Of a stretch of DNA of 64,000 nt, positions 1-8,750 are shown in pieces (position 1 is the stretch's first letter; each line of letters opens with the position of its first letter). The stretch is from NCBI GenBank assembly GCA_021768625.1, contig JAETUM010000001.1:1-64000 (forward strand), in the 5' to 3' direction. This stretch comes from Candidatus Stoquefichus sp. (GTDB lineage Bacteria > Bacillota_I > Bacilli_A > Erysipelotrichales > Coprobacillaceae). The translations under genes were made by a program, and so were the position numbers. The notes below the pieces were generated by a model that saw only the letters and a program-made list of their open reading frames with translations, ran no database searches and had not been told where the DNA came from.

Positions 1-444
1 TGGAATGATTTCAATAAAATCTTTTTCATTCCACCATTTTTGCATTTCCTCTTTTCCAAAATCATCCTTGCAGCTTCTTGTACGATGTCTGATTAAAGTT
101 TCCTCAAAAGTAAGGTCATAATAATATGCCCAAATATTATTTCCAAATAGTTTTTTCGCTAACTCAAATAATGGCATATACCATTTTGAATTTAATATTC
201 CCTCAAGGATTACTATCTCACAATTATTTTTCCCATACACAAGCAATTCTGACAATAAGGGTAATGCCTTTGTATCTATCCCATCTTTTACCCATAGTAT
301 ATCTCTGCGAATAACATCTTGAGAGATAACCATGATATTATGCCCTAATTTGTGTTGAAGTACTTTGGCAACTGTTGTCTTACCACTTCCAGAATTTCCT
401 CGTATAATAACTAATTTTGACAAACCATTTTCACCTTCCAACAT
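1..444 (-). CDS. P-loop kinase (AAA_33/zeta-like), C-terminus cut by window edge
   Basis: The reading frame starts at the ATG at 444 and runs off the window start, giving 148 codons of an incomplete protein. A Walker A motif, GNSGSGKTT, lies at about residues 15-23, followed by a hydrophobic strand and a QDVIRRD segment of the kind that precedes the LID region in small nucleotide- or nucleoside-kinase-like P-loop proteins. The expected role is phosphotransfer to a small molecule; the substrate cannot be told from the sequence. It lies downstream of the DUF1284-like gene on the same strand, about 80 bases apart. No strong ribosome-binding site precedes the start, so the exact start is uncertain. 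Confidence 0.72.
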   Translation of the reverse strand, partial: MLEGENGLSKLVIIRGNSGSGKTTVAKVLQHKLGHNIMVISQDVIRRDILWVKDGIDTKALPLLSELLVYGKNNCEIVILEGILNSKWYMPLFELAKKLFGNNIWAYYYDLTFEETLIRHRTRSCKDDFGKEEMQKWWNEKDFIEIIP

Positions 445-526
445 CAAAATAATGAAAAATTATTTATAAACAAAATAGAGAAAATGAAGCATATCACCAT
501 TATAATATTGCGTGATAAATTCTCAT

Positions 527-979
527 TTATCTATTTAAAAACTTGTTTGCACCTTTAACAAAAAGTTCATATCTCTTTTCTGTTATACAATTTTCTTCTT
601 CTGCCCAAACTTTAAATATTTTTTCTTTATTCTCAAAAATAATAGAACAAAATTGTAGTGCCGTATAAGGTTTATCTTTTAAATTATACATATCAATAAT
701 TCTTTTATCTAAAGTTAGATTATAATCATCTTTACTTGCATAACCTAGTATGTGTGTTAAACTATCAATACATTTTTTCTGATATTTTTTACATGGTTTG
801 CAGATATCATCTCCATATACTGTTAATTTTAAATTAACAGTTGGATTGCTTATAATCTCATTTGCAACTTTATAGAAATCATGTCCCATCTTTTCATCAG
901 GCACAAAATGCGTAATACCAGAACCATATAATTTAATAATATCTATAAAATGATGAGGTTTAATTAAAATTTCATTCAT
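527..979 (-). CDS. DUF1284-like cysteine-rich protein
   Basis: A 150-residue protein with a ribosome-binding site GGAGAAG upstream of the ATG. The N-terminal KPHHFIDI segment and a central GDDICKPCKKYQKKC segment match the layout of DUF1284 proteins (RPHH near the start, DDxCxPC plus a further Cys), a family of unknown function thought to bind an iron-sulfur cluster. The clustered cysteines in the middle are the visible basis for metal binding. It is longer than the usual ~100-130 residues of the family. Family assignment is by motif recall and is not certain. Confidence 0.6.
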   Translation of the reverse strand: MNEILIKPHHFIDIIKLYGSGITHFVPDEKMGHDFYKVANEIISNPTVNLKLTVYGDDICKPCKKYQKKCIDSLTHILGYASKDDYNLTLDKRIIDMYNLKDKPYTALQFCSIIFENKEKIFKVWAEEENCITEKRYELFVKGANKFLNR

Positions 980-1021
980 AACATTTCTTCTCCTTTTGTC
1001 TTACAAGTTCTAATTTATTTA

Positions 1022-1372
1022 TTAACCATCTATCGAAAAATACTGTAAATCCCTAAATTCATCATCTAAAAATTCAAATGTAAATATATGCATATCATCA
1101 AATGATTGTTCAAAATAATTCACTTGTCCATTATCATAGTCAATAACAGGCTTACCTAATTTTTCTTTAACTTCATTAAAACTGAACTTGCCAAAAACTT
1201 CTGTAATGTTAGGCATCATAAATTCAATAATTAAATCTAGATGTGTATTATATTTTTCAGAAATTTTCTTAACCTGTTCCATATAATCTTTTCTAGGCTC
1301 TTCATCCCAAGCAAAAATCAATCCTTTATACTCAAATACAAATTGTTCTAAATCCTCATTAAATTCCATCAT
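1022..1372 (-). CDS. Hypothetical acidic protein
   Basis: A 116-residue acidic protein preceded by AAGGAATAT just before the ATG. No signal peptide, membrane segment or catalytic motif is visible. The sequence is rich in Asp, Glu and aromatic residues and resembles the small single-domain proteins common in accessory regions, some of which act as immunity proteins; that resemblance is general and not a family assignment. It sits between the DUF1284-like gene and the AlkD-like gene, all read on the minus strand with short gaps, so co-transcription is likely. I do not recognise the family. Confidence 0.6.
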   Translation of the reverse strand: MMEFNEDLEQFVFEYKGLIFAWDEEPRKDYMEQVKKISEKYNTHLDLIIEFMMPNITEVFGKFSFNEVKEKLGKPVIDYDNGQVNYFEQSFDDMHIFTFEFLDDEFRDLQYFSIDG

Positions 1373-1397
1373 ATATTCCTTCTTAAATTACAATTTT

Positions 1398-2057
1398 CTA
1401 AATATACTTACTTGCCTCTTTTATGCTTAAACTATCCATTTTGGTATTATATTTATTAACAAAATCTTTTACCCATTCAGGATTTGTTTTAGAATAATCT
1501 CTTAATGCCCAACCAATCGCTTTATTTATAAAAAATTCATCACTACCAAAGTTATTGACTATTATTCTTTCTAATAATTCAGTATTCGTTTTTTCCTTTC
1601 TACAAAGTTGATGATCTATTGCAATTCTTCTTACCCATAAATCTTCATCTTTAGACCATTCTAACATTAGATTATCAACTCTATTATCTCTTAAACCTAT
1701 CTTTCCAATTACTTTATCTAAAAAATCGATTGTATCCCACCATTGTTTAGTTTTTATGTATTTTTTTATTTTTGGAATATCATCATAATTTAGAAAATTA
1801 TTCATAGCAATTAAATAGTCATATACCAAATACTGAAATTCTCTGTGATTATCTTCATAACATTTATCTAAAAATTCCCAATCTATCTCTTTCGCTTTCT
1901 TTTCTGCTTTGATAAAGTCTTTATACACTTCTTTTCTTTTTGGAGTAGGAAGTCCATAGAAATCAAACATATTTCTCATATATTTTGACATAGCAATAGC
2001 GTTTTCTTTATCTTCTCTTGATTCAAATATTTTTTTAATTTCTAAATATTTATTCAT
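1398..2057 (-). CDS. DNA alkylation repair protein, AlkD-like HEAT-repeat glycosylase
   Basis: A 219-residue all-alpha protein of the AlkD/AlkC superfamily, which removes positively charged alkylated bases such as 3- and 7-alkylpurines by base excision. Signature segments seen are WWDTID (about 107-112), LWVRRIAIDHQL (about 140-151), FFINKAIGWALRDYSK (about 175-190) and LSIKEASKYI at the end. Tandem helical repeats without a base-flipping HhH motif fit this family. Length matches the usual 210-240 residues. It acts in the cytoplasm on DNA. Short spacing to the flanking genes suggests an operon, but the neighbours are not repair genes. Confidence 0.9.
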   Translation of the reverse strand: MNKYLEIKKIFESREDKENAIAMSKYMRNMFDFYGLPTPKRKEVYKDFIKAEKKAKEIDWEFLDKCYEDNHREFQYLVYDYLIAMNNFLNYDDIPKIKKYIKTKQWWDTIDFLDKVIGKIGLRDNRVDNLMLEWSKDEDLWVRRIAIDHQLCRKEKTNTELLERIIVNNFGSDEFFINKAIGWALRDYSKTNPEWVKDFVNKYNTKMDSLSIKEASKYI

Positions 2058-2081
2058 AATCTCACTCCTAAGTTGTAATTG

Positions 2082-2519
2082 TTATTTCCAATATTCATAA
2101 TCAAATGATTCAATGCTATCTGGAATACTATTATTTCCTTTTGCAGATATTTCTCTTAATACTACTGGCTGTTCCATTATTCCATCAACATAATATTCGA
2201 TAAGCCATTCATCTATGGGTTGGTTTGCTAAGACATAAACTCTATTTGACTTATCATCTTCAATATATCCTAAACAATCGCCATAGGCATATGAAACATC
2301 TCTAAATATCCCATTTGATTTTATTCTGCCATACATTATATATGCTTTATCATTATACTCAATAGTTTTATAACCTGTATCTTCATTGTCAATATTTAAT
2401 TCACCGGGCTTAAAAACTATAGGCTTATCTGGCAAATCATTTAGTTTATTTTGACAACCTGTTAATATAAAAACTCCTATAACTCATGCTAAACTTAAAA
2501 ACAAATATTTTATTTTCAA
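2082..2519 (-). pseudogene. Lipoprotein gene with in-frame TGA inside the signal peptide
   Basis: An open frame (117 residues from a TTG at 2435) continues upstream in the same frame to a TTG at 2519. The upstream part encodes a lysine-containing start, a hydrophobic stretch and the lipobox ILTGC, that is a complete lipoprotein signal peptide, but codon 12 is TGA (2484-2486). The mature part is a small soluble domain of unknown function. Either the gene has been silenced by a nonsense mutation or the stop is read through; elsewhere in the window TGA is used as a normal stop. No good ribosome-binding site precedes either TTG, which favours decay. Confidence 0.6.
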
Positions 2520-2557
2520 AATAGTTCAACTTACTTTCAAATCCTATTTGTTACTTG

Positions 2558-2971
2558 TTATTTACGATTTGGTTTTCTTTTAATAGCCAACAATTTCATA
2601 TAATCATCAAATTCAGCAGTATTGGTTGGTTCAAATATTACCCATTTCCCATCACGATAGATTTTTGCTTCATCATATTGCATACAAATAGCATTAGAAA
2701 GAGTACCTCTTATATCTTCAAATTTGGTTCTTTCATCTTTCCCAAAGATAATCATAAAACCAACACAATTACTTTTTGCGTATAAGCAACAAAGTGTTTT
2801 ACCACCTTTTCGATATTTATACTCGTAAGTCCACTTCTTACCTCCAGTATTCCATAATCGTTCCATTTCGTATTTTTCATCAATAGTCGAACATAACTCT
2901 TGCCAGACTTCAAACAAAGGATGTCCAAGTAATTCAATCATAGTTGATTGATATGGTATATTTTCAAGCAT
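2558..2971 (-). CDS. DUF3788 family protein
   Basis: A cytoplasmic protein of 137 residues when started at the ATG at 2971, where AAGGAG lies six bases upstream; an earlier in-frame ATG at 2986 has a weaker site. Conserved DUF3788 features are seen: GGKTLCCLYAK in the middle, a hydrophobic FMIIFGKDER segment followed by KFEDIR, and the C-terminal IKRKPN. The family has no established function. The promoter lies in a repeat-derived segment just upstream (about 2995-3035), the same element found before other accessory genes in the window. Confidence 0.8.
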   Translation of the reverse strand: MLENIPYQSTMIELLGHPLFEVWQELCSTIDEKYEMERLWNTGGKKWTYEYKYRKGGKTLCCLYAKSNCVGFMIIFGKDERTKFEDIRGTLSNAICMQYDEAKIYRDGKWVIFEPTNTAEFDDYMKLLAIKRKPNRK

Positions 2972-2989
2972 TGTATTCTCCTTCATAAA

Positions 2990-3140
2990 TTCCTATTTAT
3001 CTTTTAATATATCATAACATATTTTTATCTTAAAACATAATATAACAAAAAATTGATATAATAATATATGCTTCCACAAACTCACCATAGAACTGTTGAC
3101 TATTTTCGCATTTTCATGCACACAACTCACTTCATATTTT
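2990..3140 (-). repeat. Copy of dispersed promoter-bearing intergenic repeat
   Basis: This stretch matches segments at 38675-39047, 40186-40237 and 43328-43625. Shared parts are the promoter core (read on the minus strand, TTAAGA, 16-base spacer, TATATT), the AAAAGATAAAT run after it, and the distal part with ACAAACTC and AGAACTGTTGACTATTTT. It supplies the likely promoter of the DUF3788 gene. The rest of the interval 3141-3365 is AT-rich with degenerate similarity to the same repeat and no convincing gene. Confidence 0.6.
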
Positions 3141-3365
3141 TACTATTTCTATTCTTTTATTATGATAAAACACTGCACTTCTATATTTTGAGACAATCAG
3201 TACATGATATCTACAATTCTACTTTGTATGTGATAAACTATGTTAGTTATTTGTTTGATTCTTCATCTGTGTTTTAGTTTTGTAGTTTTCTTAGAATACA
3301 ATACTATTCATTATCACTATGCTAAAGCTTTTGTCTTGTTTCATAGACTATTTATAAGTTTTATT

Positions 3366-3401
3366 ATATAAAAAAAGGTAAGAAATCGCATACCCTTACC
3401 T
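3366..3401 (-). terminator. Rho-independent terminator of the M20 hydrolase gene
   Basis: On the minus strand a seven-base-pair stem, AGGTAAG with CTTACCT, closes a 12-base loop and is followed by a T run. It lies about 110 bases after the M20 hydrolase stop codon and has no other minus-strand gene before it. Confidence 0.75.
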
Positions 3402-3513
3402 CTTACATTGATGTCATGCTGTCTTATTTACAAGTAGATTACAGCATGTCATTCTACTCAATTTTAAGTATATCTACAAAATATTTTTAAATTTTATTGT
3501 CATTCTTTTTTCT

Positions 3514-4734
3514 TTACTCATTACATAATTTTAAAACCATATCAAGTAAAACATTTGCTCCATTTTTACAATCTTCCTTACTTGTATACTCTTCCTTTCT
3601 GTGAGAAATGCCTCCCTTTGATTTAACAAAAATCATAGCCACTGGACATCTGTCTTTAAAGTTCTGGCTATCATGTCCAGCACCACTCATCAATCGAATA
3701 AATGATAAATTTCTCTTTTTCATAATAGATTCCATCATATCTTTCAATCTATCATCACATTTTACACCTTCTATATTTTGGCACAGTTCATATGTTATAT
3801 GTATACCTGTTTTTTCTAATTTTTTTTCATATTCCTTAATTTCTAGTAGACATTCATTAAGAATATGCTCCTCTATACTTCTAATATCCAAAGTCAATGA
3901 AACATGATCACAAATAATATTAGGTGCTCCTGGAACTGTATTTATTTTTCCAACTGTAGCTATTGTATAAGGTTTGTTCTTCACAATACGTGTTATTTCA
4001 TTTATCCAATTACACATAGCAATTACTGGATCAGTTCGATGATTCATTGGTGTTGCTCCTGCATGTCCACTAATACCTTTCATTCTAATCTTGTACCTTT
4101 GTATATAAGGTATCCCCTCCACAACACCCACAGTACAATCATTGTCTTCTAATACTTTTCCTTGTTCTATATGAAGTTCTAAACTTGCGTAAATTGGATC
4201 AATTTTACTCTCTATATATTTTTCAGGATGATATCCAGCCGTTTTGATTGCTTCAAACAACGATATATCTTGAGAATCTTTTGAACAAAAATCAATTTCA
4301 CTAACCTTACCACTAATAACCTTACTTCCAATCATACCTCTACTAAAGCGATTTCCTTCCTCGTCTTTATAACCTATCACATAAAATGGTCTTTTTAGCA
4401 TAACATGATTTTCTTTTAACGTTTGCGCAACCTCTAAAGAACTTAATAATCCTAATGTTCCATCAAACATTCCACCATGAATTACTGTATCATAATGTGA
4501 TCCACATATCACAGGACTTTCAGTGCTATTTGCAGGATTATATATACCTATAATATTTCCAACATTATCCTCATAAACAAACAATCCTACCTCAACCATT
4601 TCATTTTTTAGCCATTCTTTAGCTAGCATATCTTCTTTAGTAAAAGGCCATCGTGTTATTGCACCTGTTTCATCAATTCCAATTTTTCCTAGACTATGAA
4701 TTCTCTTCCAAAGTCTATCATAATTAATATCCAT
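3514..4734 (-). CDS. M20-family amidohydrolase (N-carbamoyl-amino-acid hydrolase/allantoate amidohydrolase type)
   Basis: A 406-residue zinc-dependent amidase that releases ammonia and CO2 from a carbamoyl or ureido group. Signature metal-binding segments are in order: GSHYDTV followed by GMFDG (about 78-94), DEEGNRF (about 124-130), LELHIEQG (about 186-193), GHAGATPM with RTDP (about 224-236), SGAGHDSQNF (about 352-361) and GISHRKEEY near the end. Length and motif order fit HyuC/AllC enzymes. The start has TAGGAGATG just upstream. The fragment of a beta-glucosidase gene immediately upstream suggests the ancestral neighbour was a sugar enzyme. Substrate cannot be fixed from sequence alone. 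Confidence 0.88.
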   Translation of the reverse strand: MDINYDRLWKRIHSLGKIGIDETGAITRWPFTKEDMLAKEWLKNEMVEVGLFVYEDNVGNIIGIYNPANSTESPVICGSHYDTVIHGGMFDGTLGLLSSLEVAQTLKENHVMLKRPFYVIGYKDEEGNRFSRGMIGSKVISGKVSEIDFCSKDSQDISLFEAIKTAGYHPEKYIESKIDPIYASLELHIEQGKVLEDNDCTVGVVEGIPYIQRYKIRMKGISGHAGATPMNHRTDPVIAMCNWINEITRIVKNKPYTIATVGKINTVPGAPNIICDHVSLTLDIRSIEEHILNECLLEIKEYEKKLEKTGIHITYELCQNIEGVKCDDRLKDMMESIMKKRNLSFIRLMSGAGHDSQNFKDRCPVAMIFVKSKGGISHRKEEYTSKEDCKNGANVLLDMVLKLCNE

Positions 4735-4745
4735 ATACTCATCTC

Positions 4746-4920
4746 CTAATCATTATTTATATGATCTTCTATATATTTTTTATACCAATAATAACTTTTC
4801 TTTGAAATACGTCTTAAATCAATTTCATAATCTACATAAATTAATTCATAACGCTTTTCATTTCCATAAATATTACTTCCTTCATTCTCTGCTTTTATCA
4901 ACCATTCTAAATAAGAATTT
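4746..4920 (-). pseudogene. C-terminal remnant of a GH1 (6-phospho-)beta-glucosidase
   Basis: A frame with no start codon encodes about 58 residues ending IEDHINND. It contains NEKRYELIYVDYE and RRISKKSYYWYKK, which matches the conserved end of glycoside hydrolase family 1 enzymes (YGxxYVDxxx...RxxKKSxxWY). Nothing of the catalytic barrel remains. Its 5' side ends abruptly at the stop codon of the ankyrin gene, so a recombination or deletion joined the two. It precedes the M20 gene by 11 bases, as in an old operon. Confidence 0.65.
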
Positions 4921-6064
4921 AGTGATTGTAGTCAACTTTTTCTAATATTATAGGTTTAGGATTCAAAAGAACCCATTTTACACATAATTCTGTTAATCTA
5001 TTTAGTTCATCTTCCCACAAATGACTTGTATCATTTATGATATTGTGAATTTCTGTATTTTCTTCATCTGATAACAAATTACCTTGCATTATATATTTTA
5101 GTAACGTACGTACCATTTTTAAAAAGTCTCTACTCCAATTTATTTTACCATTATCCAATATTTCATGTGATAGTCGTCCACAAACTCGAATAACTTCCCC
5201 TTGTACTGTTGAAGCAACACCAACACTAGGAACTAAAAGATTCCATAATTCTTCATTTTGTTTTTGCCAAGTTTTAGATTTTACAATAATATTTGATTTT
5301 TCATCATATAATACTCTTCTTGGTACAGGTTTAACTTTAAAAATTGTATATAATTCTGTTAAGCTATTATCTAATTCATCAATATAATCTTTATTAATGT
5401 CATCTCTAAACCATTCAAATTCTTCACCAATACGTTTAACTTCATCTTTCTCTTTTCCTGTTAATCTAGCTTTATGTTTTAATAAATACTTAACAAGTTC
5501 TACTAATTCTGGTAAATCACCATTTCTTGCTCGTTTTAATGCATTCAATAATGGTGTTTCACCTGAACTATTTTTTACATTAACATTAGCTCCTGCTTCC
5601 ACTAATATTTTCACATTATTTATATAATAAAGTCTAGTGGCATGAAATAATGGAGTATTTTTTTCATGATCCCTTGATTCAATGTTTGCACCTAACTTAA
5701 TTAAATACTCAAGATGCCCATTTATTCTTCCAGCATGGATAGCTAAAGGTGTACATCCAAAATAATCTTCATATTCAATATCTGCACCATTCTCAATTAA
5801 CCAAGACATCATATCTTCAGACAAATTAAATCCTAATGCATTCATTTTATGAACTCCCGTTTCATATGCATTGATATTACATTTTTTAAAGACTTCTTTG
5901 ATTTCTTCTTCATTTCCTCTTTCAACAATTTCTTCAAATTCTTTCACTAATGTTTTTCTTTTTGAAGACTTTTTCTGTTTAACGATTTTTTTATTTTTAG
6001 ATGTAATTTTGTTTTCAACTATATCTTTTGATTCTTTATTCTTAAAAATGTTAAATAATTTCAT
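4919..6064 (-). CDS. Ankyrin-repeat protein
   Basis: A 381-residue protein with a lysine-rich N-terminus (about 1-45), an ankyrin block of four to five repeats (about 70-205), and a C-terminal helical domain of unknown kind (about 206-381). Repeat signatures include GADIEYEDYFGCTPLAIHA, GANIESRDHEKNTPLFHA and GANVNVKNSSGETPL, each one ankyrin unit. Ankyrin blocks mediate protein binding; the target is unknown. No signal peptide or membrane segment is seen. The start has GAGGTAAT upstream. Its first residues, MKLFN followed by lysines, resemble the start of the next gene upstream, which hints at a shared upstream sequence or duplication. Confidence 0.82.
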   Translation of the reverse strand: MKLFNIFKNKESKDIVENKITSKNKKIVKQKKSSKRKTLVKEFEEIVERGNEEEIKEVFKKCNINAYETGVHKMNALGFNLSEDMMSWLIENGADIEYEDYFGCTPLAIHAGRINGHLEYLIKLGANIESRDHEKNTPLFHATRLYYINNVKILVEAGANVNVKNSSGETPLLNALKRARNGDLPELVELVKYLLKHKARLTGKEKDEVKRIGEEFEWFRDDINKDYIDELDNSLTELYTIFKVKPVPRRVLYDEKSNIIVKSKTWQKQNEELWNLLVPSVGVASTVQGEVIRVCGRLSHEILDNGKINWSRDFLKMVRTLLKYIMQGNLLSDEENTEIHNIINDTSHLWEDELNRLTELCVKWVLLNPKPIILEKVDYNH

Positions 6065-6097
6065 CTTTATATTACCTCATTAAACTCTCATTTACTG

Positions 6098-6358
6098 CTA
6101 TTCTTTCTTTTGATATATCTCTATAGTTTTATCACCAGTTCTTGCCCCAAATCTTCCATAATCAATATCTTTAATCAAGTTACCACAAGGACACATATCA
6201 CTTTGCGTTGGATCTAGCGACATATAATAACCACACTTAGGGCATTTTGCATATAAATCAGAGCTCATTGTCCAGCCATTTTCTGGGCCTGTTCGCAAAT
6301 ATTGGTATCGCAATAAACTTTCTTTTTTCTTCTTAATCTTATTAAACAATTTCATCAT
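6098..6358 (-). CDS. Small zinc-ribbon-like protein
   Basis: An 86-residue basic protein with two CxxC-type knuckles, CPKCGYY and CPCG, separated by about 12 residues, consistent with one zinc ribbon. Such a module usually binds nucleic acid or protein; nothing more specific is visible. GAGGAAG precedes the start. It ends about 34 bases before the ankyrin gene and starts with a similar MKLFN/K-rich segment. The family is unknown. Confidence 0.6.
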   Translation of the reverse strand: MMKLFNKIKKKKESLLRYQYLRTGPENGWTMSSDLYAKCPKCGYYMSLDPTQSDMCPCGNLIKDIDYGRFGARTGDKTIEIYQKKE

Positions 6359-6367
6359 TATTCTTCC

Positions 6368-6412
6368 TCGAAAATTCTCATTTATTTAATACATCTCAAA
6401 TTATTTTTTATA
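6368..6412 (-). repeat. Short copy of the promoter/leader repeat
   Basis: On the minus strand the segment reads TTTGAGATG, then ATTAAATAAATGAGAATT before the ribosome-binding site of the zinc-ribbon gene. This matches the start and end of the leader at 40186-40237, with the middle deleted. The ATAAATGAGAATT motif also occurs at about 522-536. Confidence 0.4.
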
Positions 6413-6450
6413 AAAATATTTTGGATTCAATCCCTCGATTTTTAAATTAC

Positions 6451-6843
6451 TCATTTCCCTAATAAAGTTTCTACAATATGTCCAAAATGTCCTCTCTTGA
6501 AAACATTAGATTCTGGTTCACTTTTTCTAATTACTCCTAATACACCACTTGAATTCGCTAATAAATATGAATTATAAATATCATTTCTTGATTTTTCAAC
6601 AAATCCTGCTCCAATATATATGTTGTACTTTCTTGCCATTTCAGTTGCCCATTGTTTTGCTATTTCTCCATCTGTTTCTGCATATTGCCATATTTTCTTA
6701 TTAGGAATATAGCCTGATGTAGACAATTCTATCAGAACAACAAAATCAGTTTCTCCTACCTTTTCTATTTGTTCTTCAATATATTTTAATTTATTAGAAA
6801 CACCTATAATATTATTATTTACTTGTATAAGAGTTATCTTCAT
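6451..6843 (-). pseudogene. Truncated nitrilase/carbon-nitrogen hydrolase (N-terminal half)
   Basis: The 130 residues match the first half of carbon-nitrogen hydrolases: a start strand MKITLIQV, the glutamate-bearing LIELSTSGY (about 37-45) and the GAGFVEK strand. Family members are about 260-290 residues and carry the catalytic Cys in the missing second half. The frame stops after LLGK and the following 90 bases do not continue the family in any frame. It is therefore very likely an inactive fragment. Confidence 0.65.
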
Positions 6844-6877
6844 ATTCTCAACTCCTTCATTTCTAAAAACTAGTCGT

Positions 6878-7327
6878 TTAGCATGTATATTGTCTTATTT
6901 GACGAATTGCTTTTTGTCTATCTTTATAAATTAAACTTTGCATACTATCATCATATATGACATTCATTTTCTCTAGTTTTTCAAGAATGATTTCTATAAG
7001 TTCTGGTTTGTTTTTTGCTATAATAACTGTATCTTTAATACATTGTCTTGCTGTTATTGGCTTTTCCTCTTCAATATGTTTGAGCCATTCTTCAATGATA
7101 GAATTAACTTGATTATTAATATCCCATTTTGAATTATATGCAATAAGACGAAGCCCTCTAGTACGAATATATGAATTATCTTTATTGTTCATCATTTCAA
7201 CAAATGTATCAAAATATGGATATAAATCATTACATTGTTGACTTATCTCTAATAATTCTTTTAAAACATTATATGCTTGCTTATTATTTGAACACACTAA
7301 CATATCTACTTTTTTACCAATATCCAT
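6878..7327 (-). CDS. HEAT-repeat-like protein (often annotated SufBD protein)
   Basis: Translation most likely begins at the ATG at 7327, which has GGAGTG nine bases upstream; an in-frame start 21 bases earlier lacks a site. The 149-residue helical protein shows paired-helix repeats, for example the segment with YFDTFVEMM, RTRGLRLIAYN and KPITARQCIK. This pattern is shared by small helical proteins that databases name SufBD protein, although no link to Fe-S assembly is evident here. Function is unknown; a protein-binding scaffold is the reasonable inference. Confidence 0.7.
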   Translation of the reverse strand: MDIGKKVDMLVCSNNKQAYNVLKELLEISQQCNDLYPYFDTFVEMMNNKDNSYIRTRGLRLIAYNSKWDINNQVNSIIEEWLKHIEEEKPITARQCIKDTVIIAKNKPELIEIILEKLEKMNVIYDDSMQSLIYKDRQKAIRQIRQYTC

Positions 7328-7396
7328 TTTAATCACTCCCATATACAATAGATTCTCATTGATTAGATTCCACCTACTAATAATACATACATTAAA

Positions 7397-8023
7397 TCAT
7401 ATACTGTATGTACTACTATTGGATTCCATATAGACTTTTCTTAATAACCAACAAAATATAATTCCCCAGATTAACGCACTCATACTTTGCCCTATCATTC
7501 CTGTAAAATCAAAAATTCCAAATCTTAATAACTTAATAAAATAAGATGGAATATGTATTAATATAAATAACAATGTAGTTAATATTGTTGCTTTTTTATG
7601 TGATAAAATACTGGTCAATGAATTATATCTCTAAAAACAACTTCTTCAACAAAACCAACAATAATAAATTTCATAACAACTAAACTTAATGAATTTTGCT
7701 ATTAAACCAAAATCCATTATGAATAATGAACATACTTATAACTATATAAATCAATGAGACTATTATAACCAAAAGAAAAGATCGACTCAATTGAAGTTGA
7801 GAAAATAGTTTCTCTTTATTAAATTTCAACTTATTATTATACTTCATAATTAGCAACATTGCTGGTATGACCCACATATATACCCATAAATATATGATCA
7901 TATTTCAGAAGAATTATTTCTAAATATATATCTGAATCCCATGCATTTGTAATAACAGTCCAAAAAACAATGAAATCAATAAGTATTAATATAATCTTTT
8001 TTTAAATTAAATTCTTCTTCCAT
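7397..8023 (-). pseudogene. CPBP-family intramembrane protease, decayed by frameshifts
   Basis: Pieces of one membrane protein lie in different frames: MEEEFNLKK from 8023, then a hydrophobic LIDFIVFWTV piece, a piece from 7901 with WVIPAMLLIM, the catalytic motif FVEEVVFR (EExxxR) near 7645, and from 7618 LSHKKATILTTLLF with ILIHIP carrying the conserved His. At least three frameshifts (near 7990, 7688 and 7625) are needed to join them. CPBP proteases cleave within membranes and often protect against bacteriocins; this copy cannot make an intact enzyme. Confidence 0.7.
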
Positions 8024-8042
8024 GATGCTTTTCTCTTATAAA

Positions 8043-8750
8043 TTATATAACTGTTCTATCTAGCCACTCTTTATAACAATCTAATTGCTCTTTTGTATGA
8101 AAATAATGTTCTCCATTCTCTAATACAGATAATTCACAATGAAAATCATGAGAAAATGTCTGTATAATATCCTTATCTTGCATATTATCCTTACTACCAT
8201 ATAAAATATATGTTTCTTTACTCCAATTAACTATTGGATTATTCTTAACATATAAATAGTAATCCCAATATAAAATTTGTCCAAAATCAGTTTTTATTTC
8301 TTGTTTTTCTTCTAATAACTTTTCAGAAGTATGACTCCACATCATCATATTATCAATAACAACTTTCATATTAACAACTGGAGATAAAAATAAACATTGT
8401 TTTATATTTTCTTCTTTATATGCCAATAAACTAAAATATGCTCCCATACTACAAGCCCATATATTTATTTCATTATAATTAGACTTCGCATATTCTATAA
8501 TTTGTGCTAAATCATTGACACAATTTTGAACTTTGCATAAATAATTTGTATCTAACTTTCTCTCTCCATGTTCTGGCAAATCAAAACTCATTAACTGATA
8601 ACCTTTATTTGTAATAGTGTCAGCTAATATTTTTATAACTTCATCTTCTTTATGAGACATATTTCCATGTACTGCTATAAATACTTTTTGACTTTTTTCT
8701 CCCCATATGATTGATGGAATATGATTTATTTTTATTCTTTCTTTTTCCAT
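8043..8750 (-). CDS. Alpha/beta hydrolase (serine hydrolase)
   Basis: Started at the ATG at 8750, with AGGGGT eight bases upstream, the protein has 235 residues. It shows the alpha/beta hydrolase order: oxyanion segment AVHGN, DLPEHGER, nucleophile elbow ACSMGAYFS (Ser in CSMG), acid LYGSKDNM and the catalytic His in NGEHYFH near the end. It is soluble and lacks a signal peptide. The substrate is unknown; carboxylesterase or thioesterase chemistry fits. The gene stands alone between a decayed protease and the phosphatase/ABC operon. Confidence 0.82.
   Translation of the reverse strand: MEKERIKINHIPSIIWGEKSQKVFIAVHGNMSHKEDEVIKILADTITNKGYQLMSFDLPEHGERKLDTNYLCKVQNCVNDLAQIIEYAKSNYNEINIWACSMGAYFSLLAYKEENIKQCLFLSPVVNMKVVIDNMMMWSHTSEKLLEEKQEIKTDFGQILYWDYYLYVKNNPIVNWSKETYILYGSKDNMQDKDIIQTFSHDFHCELSVLENGEHYFHTKEQLDCYKEWLDRTVI

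Noticed and set aside
2484-2486. TGA read as tryptophan throughout the window
   Set aside because: Many intact genes use TGG for Trp and end in TGA (for example the first ABC permease and the first serine recombinase), so a general code change is not supported; a local mutation is simpler.
3068-3277. A 69-codon plus-strand frame in the intergenic region
   Set aside because: It lies in degenerate repeat sequence, has no ribosome-binding site and has a composition typical of chance AT-rich frames.
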